In this document: positions 26,302 through 34,397 of the stretch, one piece after another | Position numbering within the stretch: position 1 is the stretch's first letter | Layout of the letters: each line of letters starts with the position of its first letter | Assembly: GCA_902500785.1 (NCBI GenBank) | Contig: CABVRW010000016.1 | Coordinates: forward strand, 1-64,000 | Source of the DNA: an uncultured Nitrospira sp. | GTDB taxonomy: Bacteria; Nitrospirota; Nitrospiria; Nitrospirales; Nitrospiraceae | Length of the DNA stretch: 64,000 bases | Direction of reading: 5' to 3' | The notes under the pieces: generated by a model | Databases searched by the model: none | Told to the model about the DNA's origin: nothing | The model's input: the letters and a program-made list of their open reading frames with translations, nothing else | Made by a program: the position numbers and the translations under genes

Positions 26302-26402
26302 TCGCCTGCTTTATCGGCCTTGTAGTCTGTTTTCTTACTAAGTTGTCTCAGATAAGCGAGTCGTTGTTCACGCGGTGGGTTCAACACAAAGGAGGAGTTC
26401 TG

Positions 26403-26852
26403 ATGGGGTATCTGTCTAAGTTTTTTGGAGTGTGCGCGGCTGTCACATTGTTGTCTGTGACAGTGGTGGGTGCAGAAGAAAAGGATCCGACCAAGGCTCG
26501 CGTCCCGGCGGATCAAATGGCGGAAGCTAAGGCGATGAAGAATCCGGTTGCGTCGTCCCCGGAAAGCATTGCCAAGGGCAAGGCTCTCTATGAGGGCAAG
26601 GGCACCTGCTTTAATTGCCATGGGAAAGAAGGAAAAGGCGACGGACCTGCCGGCGCGATCCTGAATCCGAGCCCACGCAATTTCACCAACTGCAAGTTCC
26701 ACAAGAAGCGGAAAGATGGTGAGCTGTTCTGGGTGATCAAGAACGGCAGCGCGGGCACCGGTATGGTGTCCCTGGTCCCTGCCGCGATCACCGAGGAAGA
26801 AGCTTGGACGATCATCAATTATGAGCGCAGCTTCTGCAAGGGTGGAGAATAG
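26403..26852 (+). CDS. Exported monohaem cytochrome c
   Basis: A 149-residue protein with a signal peptide cut near residue 24. A single CFNCH haem motif is at 69-73. A plausible axial Met is M121 in TGMVSLVP. The fold is a small class I cytochrome (about 100 residues) with extra Cys at 97 and 145. It should carry electrons in the periplasm. AAAGGAGG lies 8-15 bases before the ATG, and the gene has its own near-consensus promoter and a very strong terminator, all typical of an abundant protein. It is monocistronic. Confidence 0.92.
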   Translation: MGYLSKFFGVCAAVTLLSVTVVGAEEKDPTKARVPADQMAEAKAMKNPVASSPESIAKGKALYEGKGTCFNCHGKEGKGDGPAGAILNPSPRNFTNCKFHKKRKDGELFWVIKNGSAGTGMVSLVPAAITEEEAWTIINYERSFCKGGE

Positions 26853-26886
26853 TAGTCGCGACATTCAGCTCATCGGCTGAATTCTT

Positions 26887-26926
26887 GGGGGCGGCAAGGG
26901 TATCTTTGCCGCCCCCATTTTTTTGC
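26887..26926 (+). terminator. Rho-independent terminator of the cytochrome c gene
   Basis: An 11-bp perfect stem, GGGGGCGGCAA (26887-26897) with TTGCCGCCCCC (26906-26916), and an 8-nt loop are followed by A and seven T. It lies 35 bp after the stop. Confidence 0.93.
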
Positions 26927-27051
26927 TTTCGTGATCGGTGCAAGCTTGAGCTGAGGAGGGGGGCGAAGGTGATGAGTTTCTCTCCTCAGACGTTTCTGGA
27001 TGAGGCGTGATGTGATTCATTCCAGAGCGGTGGAGGGATTGGGTTGTTTGG

Positions 27052-28944
27052 TCAGGGTTGGCCGGTCGCAGGGATGGTCGATGGTTTCGTGAGCACCACG
27101 TCAAGGCTTTTATCCTGGGCGCGCAGCGCCGGTAGGACCTGCGGTTGTTGCTCCTGTTTGAAGTTGCTCTTGGCCGCCGTCGGCACCTTCCGATTCACGA
27201 AGGTCGTCACCTCGCCGATCGTCACTTCGCCGTTTCCATTGAGGTCGGCTTCACCACGCAGGCCCCGCAAGAGGTAATAGGTGAATAACCCGTGTCGTAA
27301 CGTGTCTGATTCCAGACTCTTTCCAAAACCCGTTGTCGCGATCACATGAAGGACTTTCCCTGTCGTTCCCGGCCATTTCGGTGTCGGTACCTTCGCCCGC
27401 CCGTCGACGCCACTCTTGAGAACGGTTCCGTCGAATATAAACAGCACGTGCTTCGCTTTCAATCTTCCCAGGGCCATCTCCAGATCTTTCAGCGGATACA
27501 GACGGGTGGTCGATGCTAAGGCACCATCGTAGGGGATGAGGAATGTTTCCCCGGCCGGTGAGACGGTGGCGTGCCCGGCAAAGTAAACCATTACGACTGA
27601 GTCCGGGGTAATTCTTGACGGCAGCCAATCGAGCAAGGCTTCCTCAATGTCCGGGCGCAACGCGCTCCAGTCCTGCAAGAGCCGAACGTTATTTCTGGGT
27701 AATCCGCCCAGCGATTGGAGGTAGGTGGCGACCATTTCGGCATCGAGGGCGGCATGCTTACGTGGGTGAATCTGCGGGTCTCGGTAGCTACTGAGGCCGA
27801 TCGAAATCAGGTAGTCCTCCGGTCGTTGAAATCCGGCTGTCACAGCAGGAGCCTGGTCTATGTCGTCGGTTCTGAGGCCGGTCGGCTGCACCGACGCGAG
27901 CAATGTTTGCGGCGAGGGAACCGGCTGCCCGGACCCGCTCACCAACGAGACGTGGAACTCCGCCTGCTGTGGGCGCAGGGATTGCGGCAGCGTGGCGATG
28001 AACTCCAAGGACTTGGAACCGCCTGCTTGGATGGCACCGGTCGATAATGTCGTAGCCGGGAATTGCGTGATTAAAGTCGGCGGGCCGGCCAGCTGAACGG
28101 AGATATCTTGCACGGTCTGGGAACTGGTGTTGACGACGTCTACTCGCACGCGGATGCGTTCACCGCCCTCGAGGATCAGATTGCTGTTTTCATCCAGAAG
28201 CGTGGCTTTGAAGGACAGGGCGTGAGCCGGCATCGGAGCAGGGACGGTCGTAGCCGGAAGCGAGGTCGTCTTCGAGGCTGCATCGGCAGCGGCGACAGAT
28301 GGTCCGGCCGGCGATACCGCAGCGGCAGGGGCTAAGAGCACTCGTGCTTCCTGCATAAACTGTGAGGCCAACATTGTAGACGTGTTTTGCACCAGGGGGT
28401 CTACCAGATAGTCGCATCGTTGCTGAGTCAGCTCGAGTTGCAGACGCTCTTTTCGCGTGGCTTGTAATGGACGTTCAGCCAGCAGCGTGCCTGAGGCATC
28501 GTAGAACTCGGCGAAGGCATCCAAGTTGAGTTCGGCCGGCGCGCGATCGTAGAGGCCATCGGATTGAATTTTCAATCGAGGGTCCAGCATACGTATCCGC
28601 ACGGTCACGTCCGGTTTGGCCTCGGCTGTATGACCGCCTGGAACGACCACGGCACGAAATGTTTGGTGGGCGGCTTGCACCAGCATGTCTTCAAGGGTTG
28701 AGCCGATGGAGAGCGGTCGGATCTTGCTGCAATTATCGATGTATTCGGTCTTGGCTTGCGACAGCGACGGGTCGATGTCCATTCGAACGATGAGGGGGAC
28801 CGGAGGGCCGAGGTCCGGCAAGGCCTGCTGGGAAAAGCGTGACTTAATGGTTTCGCAGCCTGCGGAGCCCAGCACATGAATGAAAAGCATTCCGAGAATG
28901 AGTGCGCGGTTCGTCTTCAAGCCAAGGCCTCCTCTACGTCGCAT
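27052..28944 (-). CDS. Caspase-fold lipoprotein lacking a catalytic Cys
   Basis: A 630-residue lipoprotein (lipobox GSAGC, Cys30). An N-terminal region (about 45-205) resembles exported lipoprotein domains. A beta-sandwich, CARDB-like domain spans about 245-350. A C14/caspase-like domain spans about 376-590. The His block is YFAGHATVS (H458). The strand that normally ends in D-x-C reads LFIFDGTVLKSG (505-512), with no Cys, and the whole caspase domain has no Cys. An EF-hand-like loop DLNGNGEVTIGE covers 567-578. It is likely a pseudo-protease with a binding or scaffolding role at the envelope. Confidence 0.8.
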   Translation of the reverse strand: MRRRGGLGLKTNRALILGMLFIHVLGSAGCETIKSRFSQQALPDLGPPVPLIVRMDIDPSLSQAKTEYIDNCSKIRPLSIGSTLEDMLVQAAHQTFRAVVVPGGHTAEAKPDVTVRIRMLDPRLKIQSDGLYDRAPAELNLDAFAEFYDASGTLLAERPLQATRKERLQLELTQQRCDYLVDPLVQNTSTMLASQFMQEARVLLAPAAAVSPAGPSVAAADAASKTTSLPATTVPAPMPAHALSFKATLLDENSNLILEGGERIRVRVDVVNTSSQTVQDISVQLAGPPTLITQFPATTLSTGAIQAGGSKSLEFIATLPQSLRPQQAEFHVSLVSGSGQPVPSPQTLLASVQPTGLRTDDIDQAPAVTAGFQRPEDYLISIGLSSYRDPQIHPRKHAALDAEMVATYLQSLGGLPRNNVRLLQDWSALRPDIEEALLDWLPSRITPDSVVMVYFAGHATVSPAGETFLIPYDGALASTTRLYPLKDLEMALGRLKAKHVLFIFDGTVLKSGVDGRAKVPTPKWPGTTGKVLHVIATTGFGKSLESDTLRHGLFTYYLLRGLRGEADLNGNGEVTIGEVTTFVNRKVPTAAKSNFKQEQQPQVLPALRAQDKSLDVVLTKPSTIPATGQP

Positions 28945-29055
28945 TTCGAAGAGGGAACGGTACAGGAACGGAGGAGCCTTTGCAACCGAACGCCCGGTCC
29001 GGGTTGCGGCCCTGATGGGGCTCGTTTATTCTAACCGCCGCGCACCTATCGGATT

Positions 29056-30816
29056 GTGAATGAGAAGGGCTGCGGAGTCATCGTGTTGGTGCTGGGACTT
29101 TCCAATATGAGAGATGCGGCGGCGGCGCTCGTCTCCGACGGTCGCATCGTGGCGGCGGCCGAGGAGGAACGATTCGTTCGCCAGAAACATGTAACGGCAC
29201 TGCCGGTGCAAGCGATTCGTTATTGCCTGCGCGAGGCCGGAGTCGCTCTTTGGGACGTTGAGGCGATTGCCGTACCCTGGAAATATTGGCAGGTTGGGCG
29301 GCGCGCCTGGCTGGCGCTGACGTCGATGATGCGGTCTCCTCAACTCTTTCGGGTCAAGGGGACCCGGTCGCTGGAGCGTATGAGCCGGGAGTGGATGGAA
29401 TTGGGCCGACTGCGTGAGGCACTGACACGTCGAGTGGGCGTGGGTGCAACCAAGCCGGTGTTTCTCGATCACCATCTCTGCCACGCGGCCAGTTCGTTTT
29501 TGGTGTCGCCCTTCGAGCGGTCGGCTATTCTCGTGGTGGATGGCGCGTCTGAGGCCGATACCACTCTGATGGCTGTCGGCGAAGGCAATCAGATCACCGT
29601 GCTCGATCGCACCCCGCTGCCCCATTCGCTGGGGCAGTTCTATGGGGCGATGACCGCGTTCCTCGGGTTTCGCCCGGACCAGGATGAATACATTGTGATG
29701 GGCCTCGCGTCTTCCGGGGAGCCGACGTTTGCTTCGGCCCTGCGCCGGGACATTGTGCGGTTGCTTCCTCGGGGCCGATTCGAATTGAATGTTCGTCTCC
29801 TCGACTTTCATCTCGCCCGGGCCGGCTTCTTTGTGGAGGAGTTGGTGCGCCTGTTCGGTCCTCAGCGGCGTTCGTGCGAGGAGATCACGCAACGGCATCG
29901 CGACCTTGCCGCCAGCGCTCAAGTCGTTCTGGAAGAGACGTTGTTGCATCTCGGTCGCCATGTGCGCACGCTCACACAGGCGGAGTCGCTCTGTCTGGCG
30001 GGCGGGGTCGCCTATAACTGCGTGGCCAATGGCCGTTTGCGTGCCGAACTCGGGTTCAAGGCTGTCTATGTGCCGCCGGCCGCCGGCGATTCCGGAGCCG
30101 CGCTCGGGGCGGCTCTGTGGTGGACGGCAAGACGTGGAGAGGCCACGACAAGACCCCTGTTGCCCGATGCGTATTGGGGGCCGCAATTCGACGAGGCCAC
30201 TTGTCGAATCGCATTATCGCAAGCGGGTCTCGTCGCCGAGTCCCTGACCGATGCGCAGTTGTACGAACGCGTCGCAGCAGAACTCGCCCGCGGCCGCCTG
30301 GTGTTCTGGTATCAAGGTCGGATGGAATGGGGACCGCGCGCGCTCGGGAATCGCAGTCTGCTGGCGGATCCCCGACGGGAAGACATGCGGGAGTTGATCA
30401 ACAGCAAAGTGAAATGTCGGGAAGCGTTTCGTCCCTTCGCCCCTTCGGTCCTCGATGATCGTGCGCAAGAATTTTTCGATCTGCCGGCCCCGTCACCATT
30501 CATGCAGTTCACCGTGCGGGTGAAGGCCTCTGCCAAAGGAATCCTCCCGGCCGTGACGCATGTCGATGGAACGGCACGGGTCCAGACCGTCACGCGTGAG
30601 GCCAACCCACGATTCTATGATCTCCTGGCCACCTTCGGGCGCCTCACCGGAGTCCCGGTGCTGCTCAATACCTCGTTCAATGTGCAGGAGCCGATCGTCT
30701 GTAGTCCCGACGAGGCCGTGCGTTGTTTTCAGCGGACCCAGGTCGAGTGGTTGGTCCTCGGCAATTTACTGGTGGGACGATCTTCTTCACCGTCTATTCC
30801 GAATCATGCGTGCTGA
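29056..30816 (+). CDS. NodU/CmcH-family carbamoyltransferase
   Basis: Up to 586 residues. The N-terminal actin-like Kae1/TobZ-type domain (1-360) shows GLSNMRDAAAALVSDGRI, EEERFVRQKH, DHHLCHAASSF, VVDGASEADTT and LCLAGGVAYNCVANG. The C-terminal domain has YQGRMEWGPRALGNRSLLADPR and VLLNTSFNVQEPIV. Family members transfer carbamoyl from carbamoyl phosphate to sugar or antibiotic hydroxyls. The GTG start is unproven; GTG codons at 29083 and 29089 are alternatives. It overlaps the following membrane-protein gene by 11 bp, so the pair may modify a surface glycan together. Confidence 0.88.
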   Translation: MNEKGCGVIVLVLGLSNMRDAAAALVSDGRIVAAAEEERFVRQKHVTALPVQAIRYCLREAGVALWDVEAIAVPWKYWQVGRRAWLALTSMMRSPQLFRVKGTRSLERMSREWMELGRLREALTRRVGVGATKPVFLDHHLCHAASSFLVSPFERSAILVVDGASEADTTLMAVGEGNQITVLDRTPLPHSLGQFYGAMTAFLGFRPDQDEYIVMGLASSGEPTFASALRRDIVRLLPRGRFELNVRLLDFHLARAGFFVEELVRLFGPQRRSCEEITQRHRDLAASAQVVLEETLLHLGRHVRTLTQAESLCLAGGVAYNCVANGRLRAELGFKAVYVPPAAGDSGAALGAALWWTARRGEATTRPLLPDAYWGPQFDEATCRIALSQAGLVAESLTDAQLYERVAAELARGRLVFWYQGRMEWGPRALGNRSLLADPRREDMRELINSKVKCREAFRPFAPSVLDDRAQEFFDLPAPSPFMQFTVRVKASAKGILPAVTHVDGTARVQTVTREANPRFYDLLATFGRLTGVPVLLNTSFNVQEPIVCSPDEAVRCFQRTQVEWLVLGNLLVGRSSSPSIPNHAC

Positions 30817-32347
30817 GGCGGCCCATGTCTCAAGTTCTCTTTCTTTGCCTCTTGTCGGATTTTTGCTCGAACTCCTGCTGGCCGGATTTGTCCTGAATCT
30901 CACCCTTCAACCGCTCGTGGAACCGGATCTGGGATGGCATCTTCGTGCCGGGCTGGATGTAATCGCCGAGGGATGGCGGTTGCCGGACACCGATCCCTAT
31001 TCCCATACGATGCCGGAGTGGCATTGGGTCGAGCATGCCTGGTTGACCGATGGTGTGTTGGGCGTGATCTATCGCGGGATGGGACCGTTCGGTGGGGTGG
31101 GGCTGATTCTGTTCTTCGGCGGCGTGACGGCGCTGGCCTGGTGGGTGGCCGCATTGCCGGCCGCGGTGCATCGAATCTATCGATGGGTCGCCATGGTAGC
31201 GAGTCTCTGGGTGGCGTTGCCCTTCCTTGGCGCCCGCACGCAACTGGTCAGTCTTCTCGGTATCGCGATCCTGCTATGGGGGTGGCGCCGCATTCAGCAA
31301 GGGCAGCGGATATGGATCTACGGACTTCCTCCGCTGTTCCTGCTGTGGGCGAACCTGCACGGCGGATTCACGGCGGGGCTCTTTCTGTCCGCCCTCCTGC
31401 TCTCCCTGTCTGGCCTGGTGAAGGTGTGGGCCGGGCGGCCGGCGGTCGAGGCGTTGCTCGATGAGCCGGTGCTGAGCTGGGAGGATCTTCGTCGCTGGGC
31501 GATTGCGTTGGGACTTGCGACGGCAGTGACTTGTCTGAATCCTTACGGATGGCGCCTCTATCTTGAGATCTACGAGTCCCTGACCGATCGATTTATGGTT
31601 GAGACCCTGCGGGAATGGCAGCCGGTATCTTTCCGTGGGTGGGCCGGTCAGGCCTATGGGTTCTACTTGGCAGGCGTCGCCTGTCTAGTGGGCGGATGGT
31701 ATCGCCGGGTGGAGCCGGTTCGATGGGCCATGCTGGCGGTCATGTTGGGGTTGTCGTTATTGCATTGGCGAAACGTCTCCCTGTTCTTGATCGTGAGCCT
31801 CTCGCTGGTGGCGGAGTTGCTGGCGCTGGCGGCGTCGTCCTGTACCCGGTGGATGCCGACGTTGAGAACCCATGCGGCCCTGACGCTGGGTGGGTTGACG
31901 ATTGGGACCGCCGGTGCCCTCTCTGCCTTGGGGACGGAACATCTGGAGCATGTCTGGTTATCGGGCCACGCGCCGGACGTGTATTTTGAACAGACGGAAT
32001 ATCCCATCGAAGCGGTGCGGTGGATTAGGAGTCATCGGGACGAGGTCGGAACCAGGCTCTACAATGATTACGGGTACGGCGGGTTTCTATTGTGGCAGCT
32101 CCCCGGCGAGAGAATTTTTATCGATGGCCGGATGCCGGCCTGGCACCTCAAGGATCGGCGCATCTTTCAGGATTATGCGGATCTGAATCGCGAGGATTCG
32201 CCCCGGTTGGCGGTGTTGGATCGGTATGCGGTCGATTGGGCGCTGATCCAACGAGGCAGCGCACTTGCGTTGGCATTGGCAGCGCATCCCGCATGGCGGA
32301 CAGTCTATGCCGATGCCAAGGTGGTGATTGTGCGTCGGCAGGGGTGA
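30806..32347 (+). CDS. Large polytopic membrane protein, GT-C-like
   Basis: A 513-residue protein with about 11 hydrophobic helices. The first periplasmic loop carries EPDLGWHLRAGLDVIAEG and DTDPYSHTMP, an acidic block reminiscent of GT-C glycosyltransferases and widespread in uncharacterised bacterial membrane proteins. The C-terminal soluble domain (about 390-513) contains YNDYGYGGFLLWQLPGERIF and IDGR. Start ATG at 30806 is chosen since it sits 11 bp inside the carbamoyltransferase gene; longer in-frame ORF to 30560 overlaps that gene fully. Likely uses lipid-linked sugars, but this is inference. Confidence 0.75.
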   Translation: MRAEAAHVSSSLSLPLVGFLLELLLAGFVLNLTLQPLVEPDLGWHLRAGLDVIAEGWRLPDTDPYSHTMPEWHWVEHAWLTDGVLGVIYRGMGPFGGVGLILFFGGVTALAWWVAALPAAVHRIYRWVAMVASLWVALPFLGARTQLVSLLGIAILLWGWRRIQQGQRIWIYGLPPLFLLWANLHGGFTAGLFLSALLLSLSGLVKVWAGRPAVEALLDEPVLSWEDLRRWAIALGLATAVTCLNPYGWRLYLEIYESLTDRFMVETLREWQPVSFRGWAGQAYGFYLAGVACLVGGWYRRVEPVRWAMLAVMLGLSLLHWRNVSLFLIVSLSLVAELLALAASSCTRWMPTLRTHAALTLGGLTIGTAGALSALGTEHLEHVWLSGHAPDVYFEQTEYPIEAVRWIRSHRDEVGTRLYNDYGYGGFLLWQLPGERIFIDGRMPAWHLKDRRIFQDYADLNREDSPRLAVLDRYAVDWALIQRGSALALALAAHPAWRTVYADAKVVIVRRQG

Positions 32348-32454
32348 TCGGCCGGATTTGCATTCGTCGGCAGGCTGTGGGCTCTTCTGGTGCAGGCAGG
32401 GCGCATGAGCTGATCGCAGCGTGCTGCGCCATACCCGAGTGTGTCCGCAACTTG

Positions 32455-33270
32455 TTAGAAGTGAGTCGGTTCGATGGAGGCTAAGGCCGGCTCGGCGCTG
32501 TTCAGTGCGGGTCGACAACGAGGCATGTACAGCCCTTGGGTGTCACGCTTTCGGATGGCCAAGAGTTCACGCAACATGACCAGTCCGTCGCGCCATGGCC
32601 GGACCTTCGATCCTGGCTGGTCGATCCAATTGACCGGGAGTTCTGCAATCCGATAGCCGCGCTGCCGGGCGATATATAGCAATTCAAGATCGAATGCGTA
32701 GCCGTCGACGCAGGCGACCGAGAACAGGTCCTGAGCGACAGGTCGACGAAAGAGCTTGAACCCGCATTGGGTGTCGGCAATGTGTCGAAGGCCAAGGTGC
32801 TGGACGAGGCTGTTGAAGACGGTTCCTAGTACGCTTCGATACCACCGTGCCCGGACGGTGAAGATCGGATTGTGAGAAGCCAGCGCCCGTGACCCGATGG
32901 CGAGATCCGCTCCGGCCGTGAGTGCCGATTCCAGGCGCGCCAGTTCTTCGATCGCCGTGGCCCCATCCGCGTCCACAAACAATTGAAAGGTGCCTCGTGC
33001 GGCCTGCATGCCGCGGCGGACAGCCGCTCCCTTGCCTGCATTGCAGGTCAATTGAATGAGTCGCACCTGAGGGGAGTGATGCGCCACCAGCTCGACAGCC
33101 TGGGCGGTCCGGTCTTGACTGCCGTCATCCACGACGAGGACTTCATAGGACCGGCCACTCTGATCCAGGTAGGCGACAACACGCTGCAAAAAAAGCGGAA
33201 GGCGACGGGCCTCGTTATAGGCTGGAATGACCACGGTAAGGTAGGGTGCCTGAGTCGAGCACGGTGTCAC
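32455..33270 (-). CDS. GT2 glycosyltransferase, dolichyl/polyprenyl-phosphate glucosyltransferase type
   Basis: A 271-residue family 2 glycosyltransferase. Visible motifs are LTVVIPAYNEARRLP, the UDP-binding VVDDGSQDRT, the DxD motif in FVDADGAT, AIGSRA, DTQCGFKLFRR and GYRIAELPVNW. These are typical of DPG-synthase/ALG5-like enzymes that load a sugar onto a polyprenyl phosphate. There is no C-terminal membrane helix pair, unlike GtrB-type proteins. The GTG at 33270 is chosen because the fold begins at once after it; an ORF up to 33417 exists. It converges with the membrane protein at 30806-32347, which could use its product. Confidence 0.85.
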   Translation of the reverse strand: MTPCSTQAPYLTVVIPAYNEARRLPLFLQRVVAYLDQSGRSYEVLVVDDGSQDRTAQAVELVAHHSPQVRLIQLTCNAGKGAAVRRGMQAARGTFQLFVDADGATAIEELARLESALTAGADLAIGSRALASHNPIFTVRARWYRSVLGTVFNSLVQHLGLRHIADTQCGFKLFRRPVAQDLFSVACVDGYAFDLELLYIARQRGYRIAELPVNWIDQPGSKVRPWRDGLVMLRELLAIRKRDTQGLYMPRCRPALNSAEPALASIEPTHF

Positions 33271-33463
33271 GATTGGACAGCCTCGTGTCGGAGAGTGACG
33301 CGACCGATCCGCCTGGTGATGACGAATGGTGGACCACGGTATCTGAGCGACGATCGAAAAGCAAGCAGTGAGTGACGGGTCTTGACAGACCCATCGAGCG
33401 GGGGCGATCGTGATCACACATGCCCTCGGTCTCCGTGGCGTACGTCTGTCCGGGAGGGTTGCG

Positions 33464-34237
33464 ATGGGGCGGAACCCGAGTTGGTTGGTGTCCCTGGCGG
33501 GTCTTCTGTGGTTGGTTGGGTGCGCGGTCCCGACTCCGCCGAGTCGGCTGGCTCAGTACGTGGACGCTGTTGCGGCAGTCGAAGCAGTGAGCCCGGGGCT
33601 TCCGTCGCAACGCCCGGTTCGAGCCGCCCTGGTCGTCTTAGCCGATCGGTCGGATCCCGAGGCGGCACCGAGCTTGCCTGAAGAAGCTCAGAGACGGCTT
33701 GTTGAGCACCTTGGTACGCAGATCAACCACGGATTCCCCGTCCTGATTGAACGGGTGGTGAATCTGGGGGAGGTCCCGCCTGGACAAACCCCTCCAGACT
33801 GGACCAAGGTTGCCAGACAACAGGGTGTGGACCATGTGTTGGTCGTGGTCCTGTCGAGTACGGAACAGGAATATCCGGTCTCATTGTTTCTTGGCTGGAC
33901 GACCCATCGGCAGCCGGGGTTCCGGCGCGATAACTGGTCCTTGGCTGAAGCGGCCCTGGTTGATGGGCGAACGGGTCGGCCGCTTCTCCGCGCGGAGGGG
34001 CGAGCCATGGCGACCTTGGACAGCCCCACGGCGCCCGGGATTTCGCAGTGGTATCCGGTCGTGTATCTCCGGCCGCAGGATCCGGAGCGACGTGTCTGGC
34101 CGCCGAGTTATGAAGGCGCCCCTGTGACGCTCCGTGTGGTGTCGATGGAGCAGGCTGCCAAGCGATTGGCCGGGAATCTGCAGCGAGCCTGGGTCGAACA
34201 GCGGAATCTCGACCTGGCGTCGATGCCGAAGCCCTGA
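33464..34237 (+). CDS. Lipoprotein of unknown function
   Basis: A 257-residue lipoprotein (signal ending LVGC, Cys20). The mature part has an alpha/beta domain with the blocks VRAALVVLADRSDPE, GVDHVLVVVLSSTEQEYP and LAEAALVDGRTGRPLLRAEGRA. These resemble lipoproteins that report a small-molecule or envelope state, but no family was recognised. ATG at 33464 has GGGAGGG upstream, so the ORF start at 33410 is rejected. It is divergent from the glycosyltransferase gene and separated by 193 bp. Confidence 0.65.
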   Translation: MGRNPSWLVSLAGLLWLVGCAVPTPPSRLAQYVDAVAAVEAVSPGLPSQRPVRAALVVLADRSDPEAAPSLPEEAQRRLVEHLGTQINHGFPVLIERVVNLGEVPPGQTPPDWTKVARQQGVDHVLVVVLSSTEQEYPVSLFLGWTTHRQPGFRRDNWSLAEAALVDGRTGRPLLRAEGRAMATLDSPTAPGISQWYPVVYLRPQDPERRVWPPSYEGAPVTLRVVSMEQAAKRLAGNLQRAWVEQRNLDLASMPKP

Positions 34238-34307
34238 ATGCCGCGCCATTGTGACGCGGAACTGACTGAGGGATGCGGTCATGAGCCCTGTCCTGTTTTT
34301 TCCTCTT

Positions 34308-34337
34308 TGAAGGCGATTCTGTGATTAGTGTAGAATG
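34308..34337 (+). promoter_or_regulatory. Candidate promoter of the htrA gene
   Basis: TTGAAG (34308-34313) and TAGAAT (34332-34337) are separated by 18 bp, with a start expected about 55 bp before the ATG at 34398. An extracytoplasmic-stress promoter of another type cannot be excluded by eye. Confidence 0.45.
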
Positions 34338-34397
34338 ATTCGTTCAACGATGGCGCGGAGGATGGTCCCTCAATTTCAGTCTTCCAGAGGAGTACAC

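Larger units (their letters stand above)
25951..26402 (+). other. Intergenic region carrying the cytochrome c promoter
   Basis: A 452-bp gene-free stretch. The only ORFs inside it are short and lack family features. It contains a sigma-70-type promoter at 26272-26301 and a sigma-54-like element at 26203-26218, listed separately. The 5' untranslated leader from the sigma-70 promoter would be about 95 nt and ends in a strong AAAGGAGG ribosome site before ATG 26403. Confidence 0.6.
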
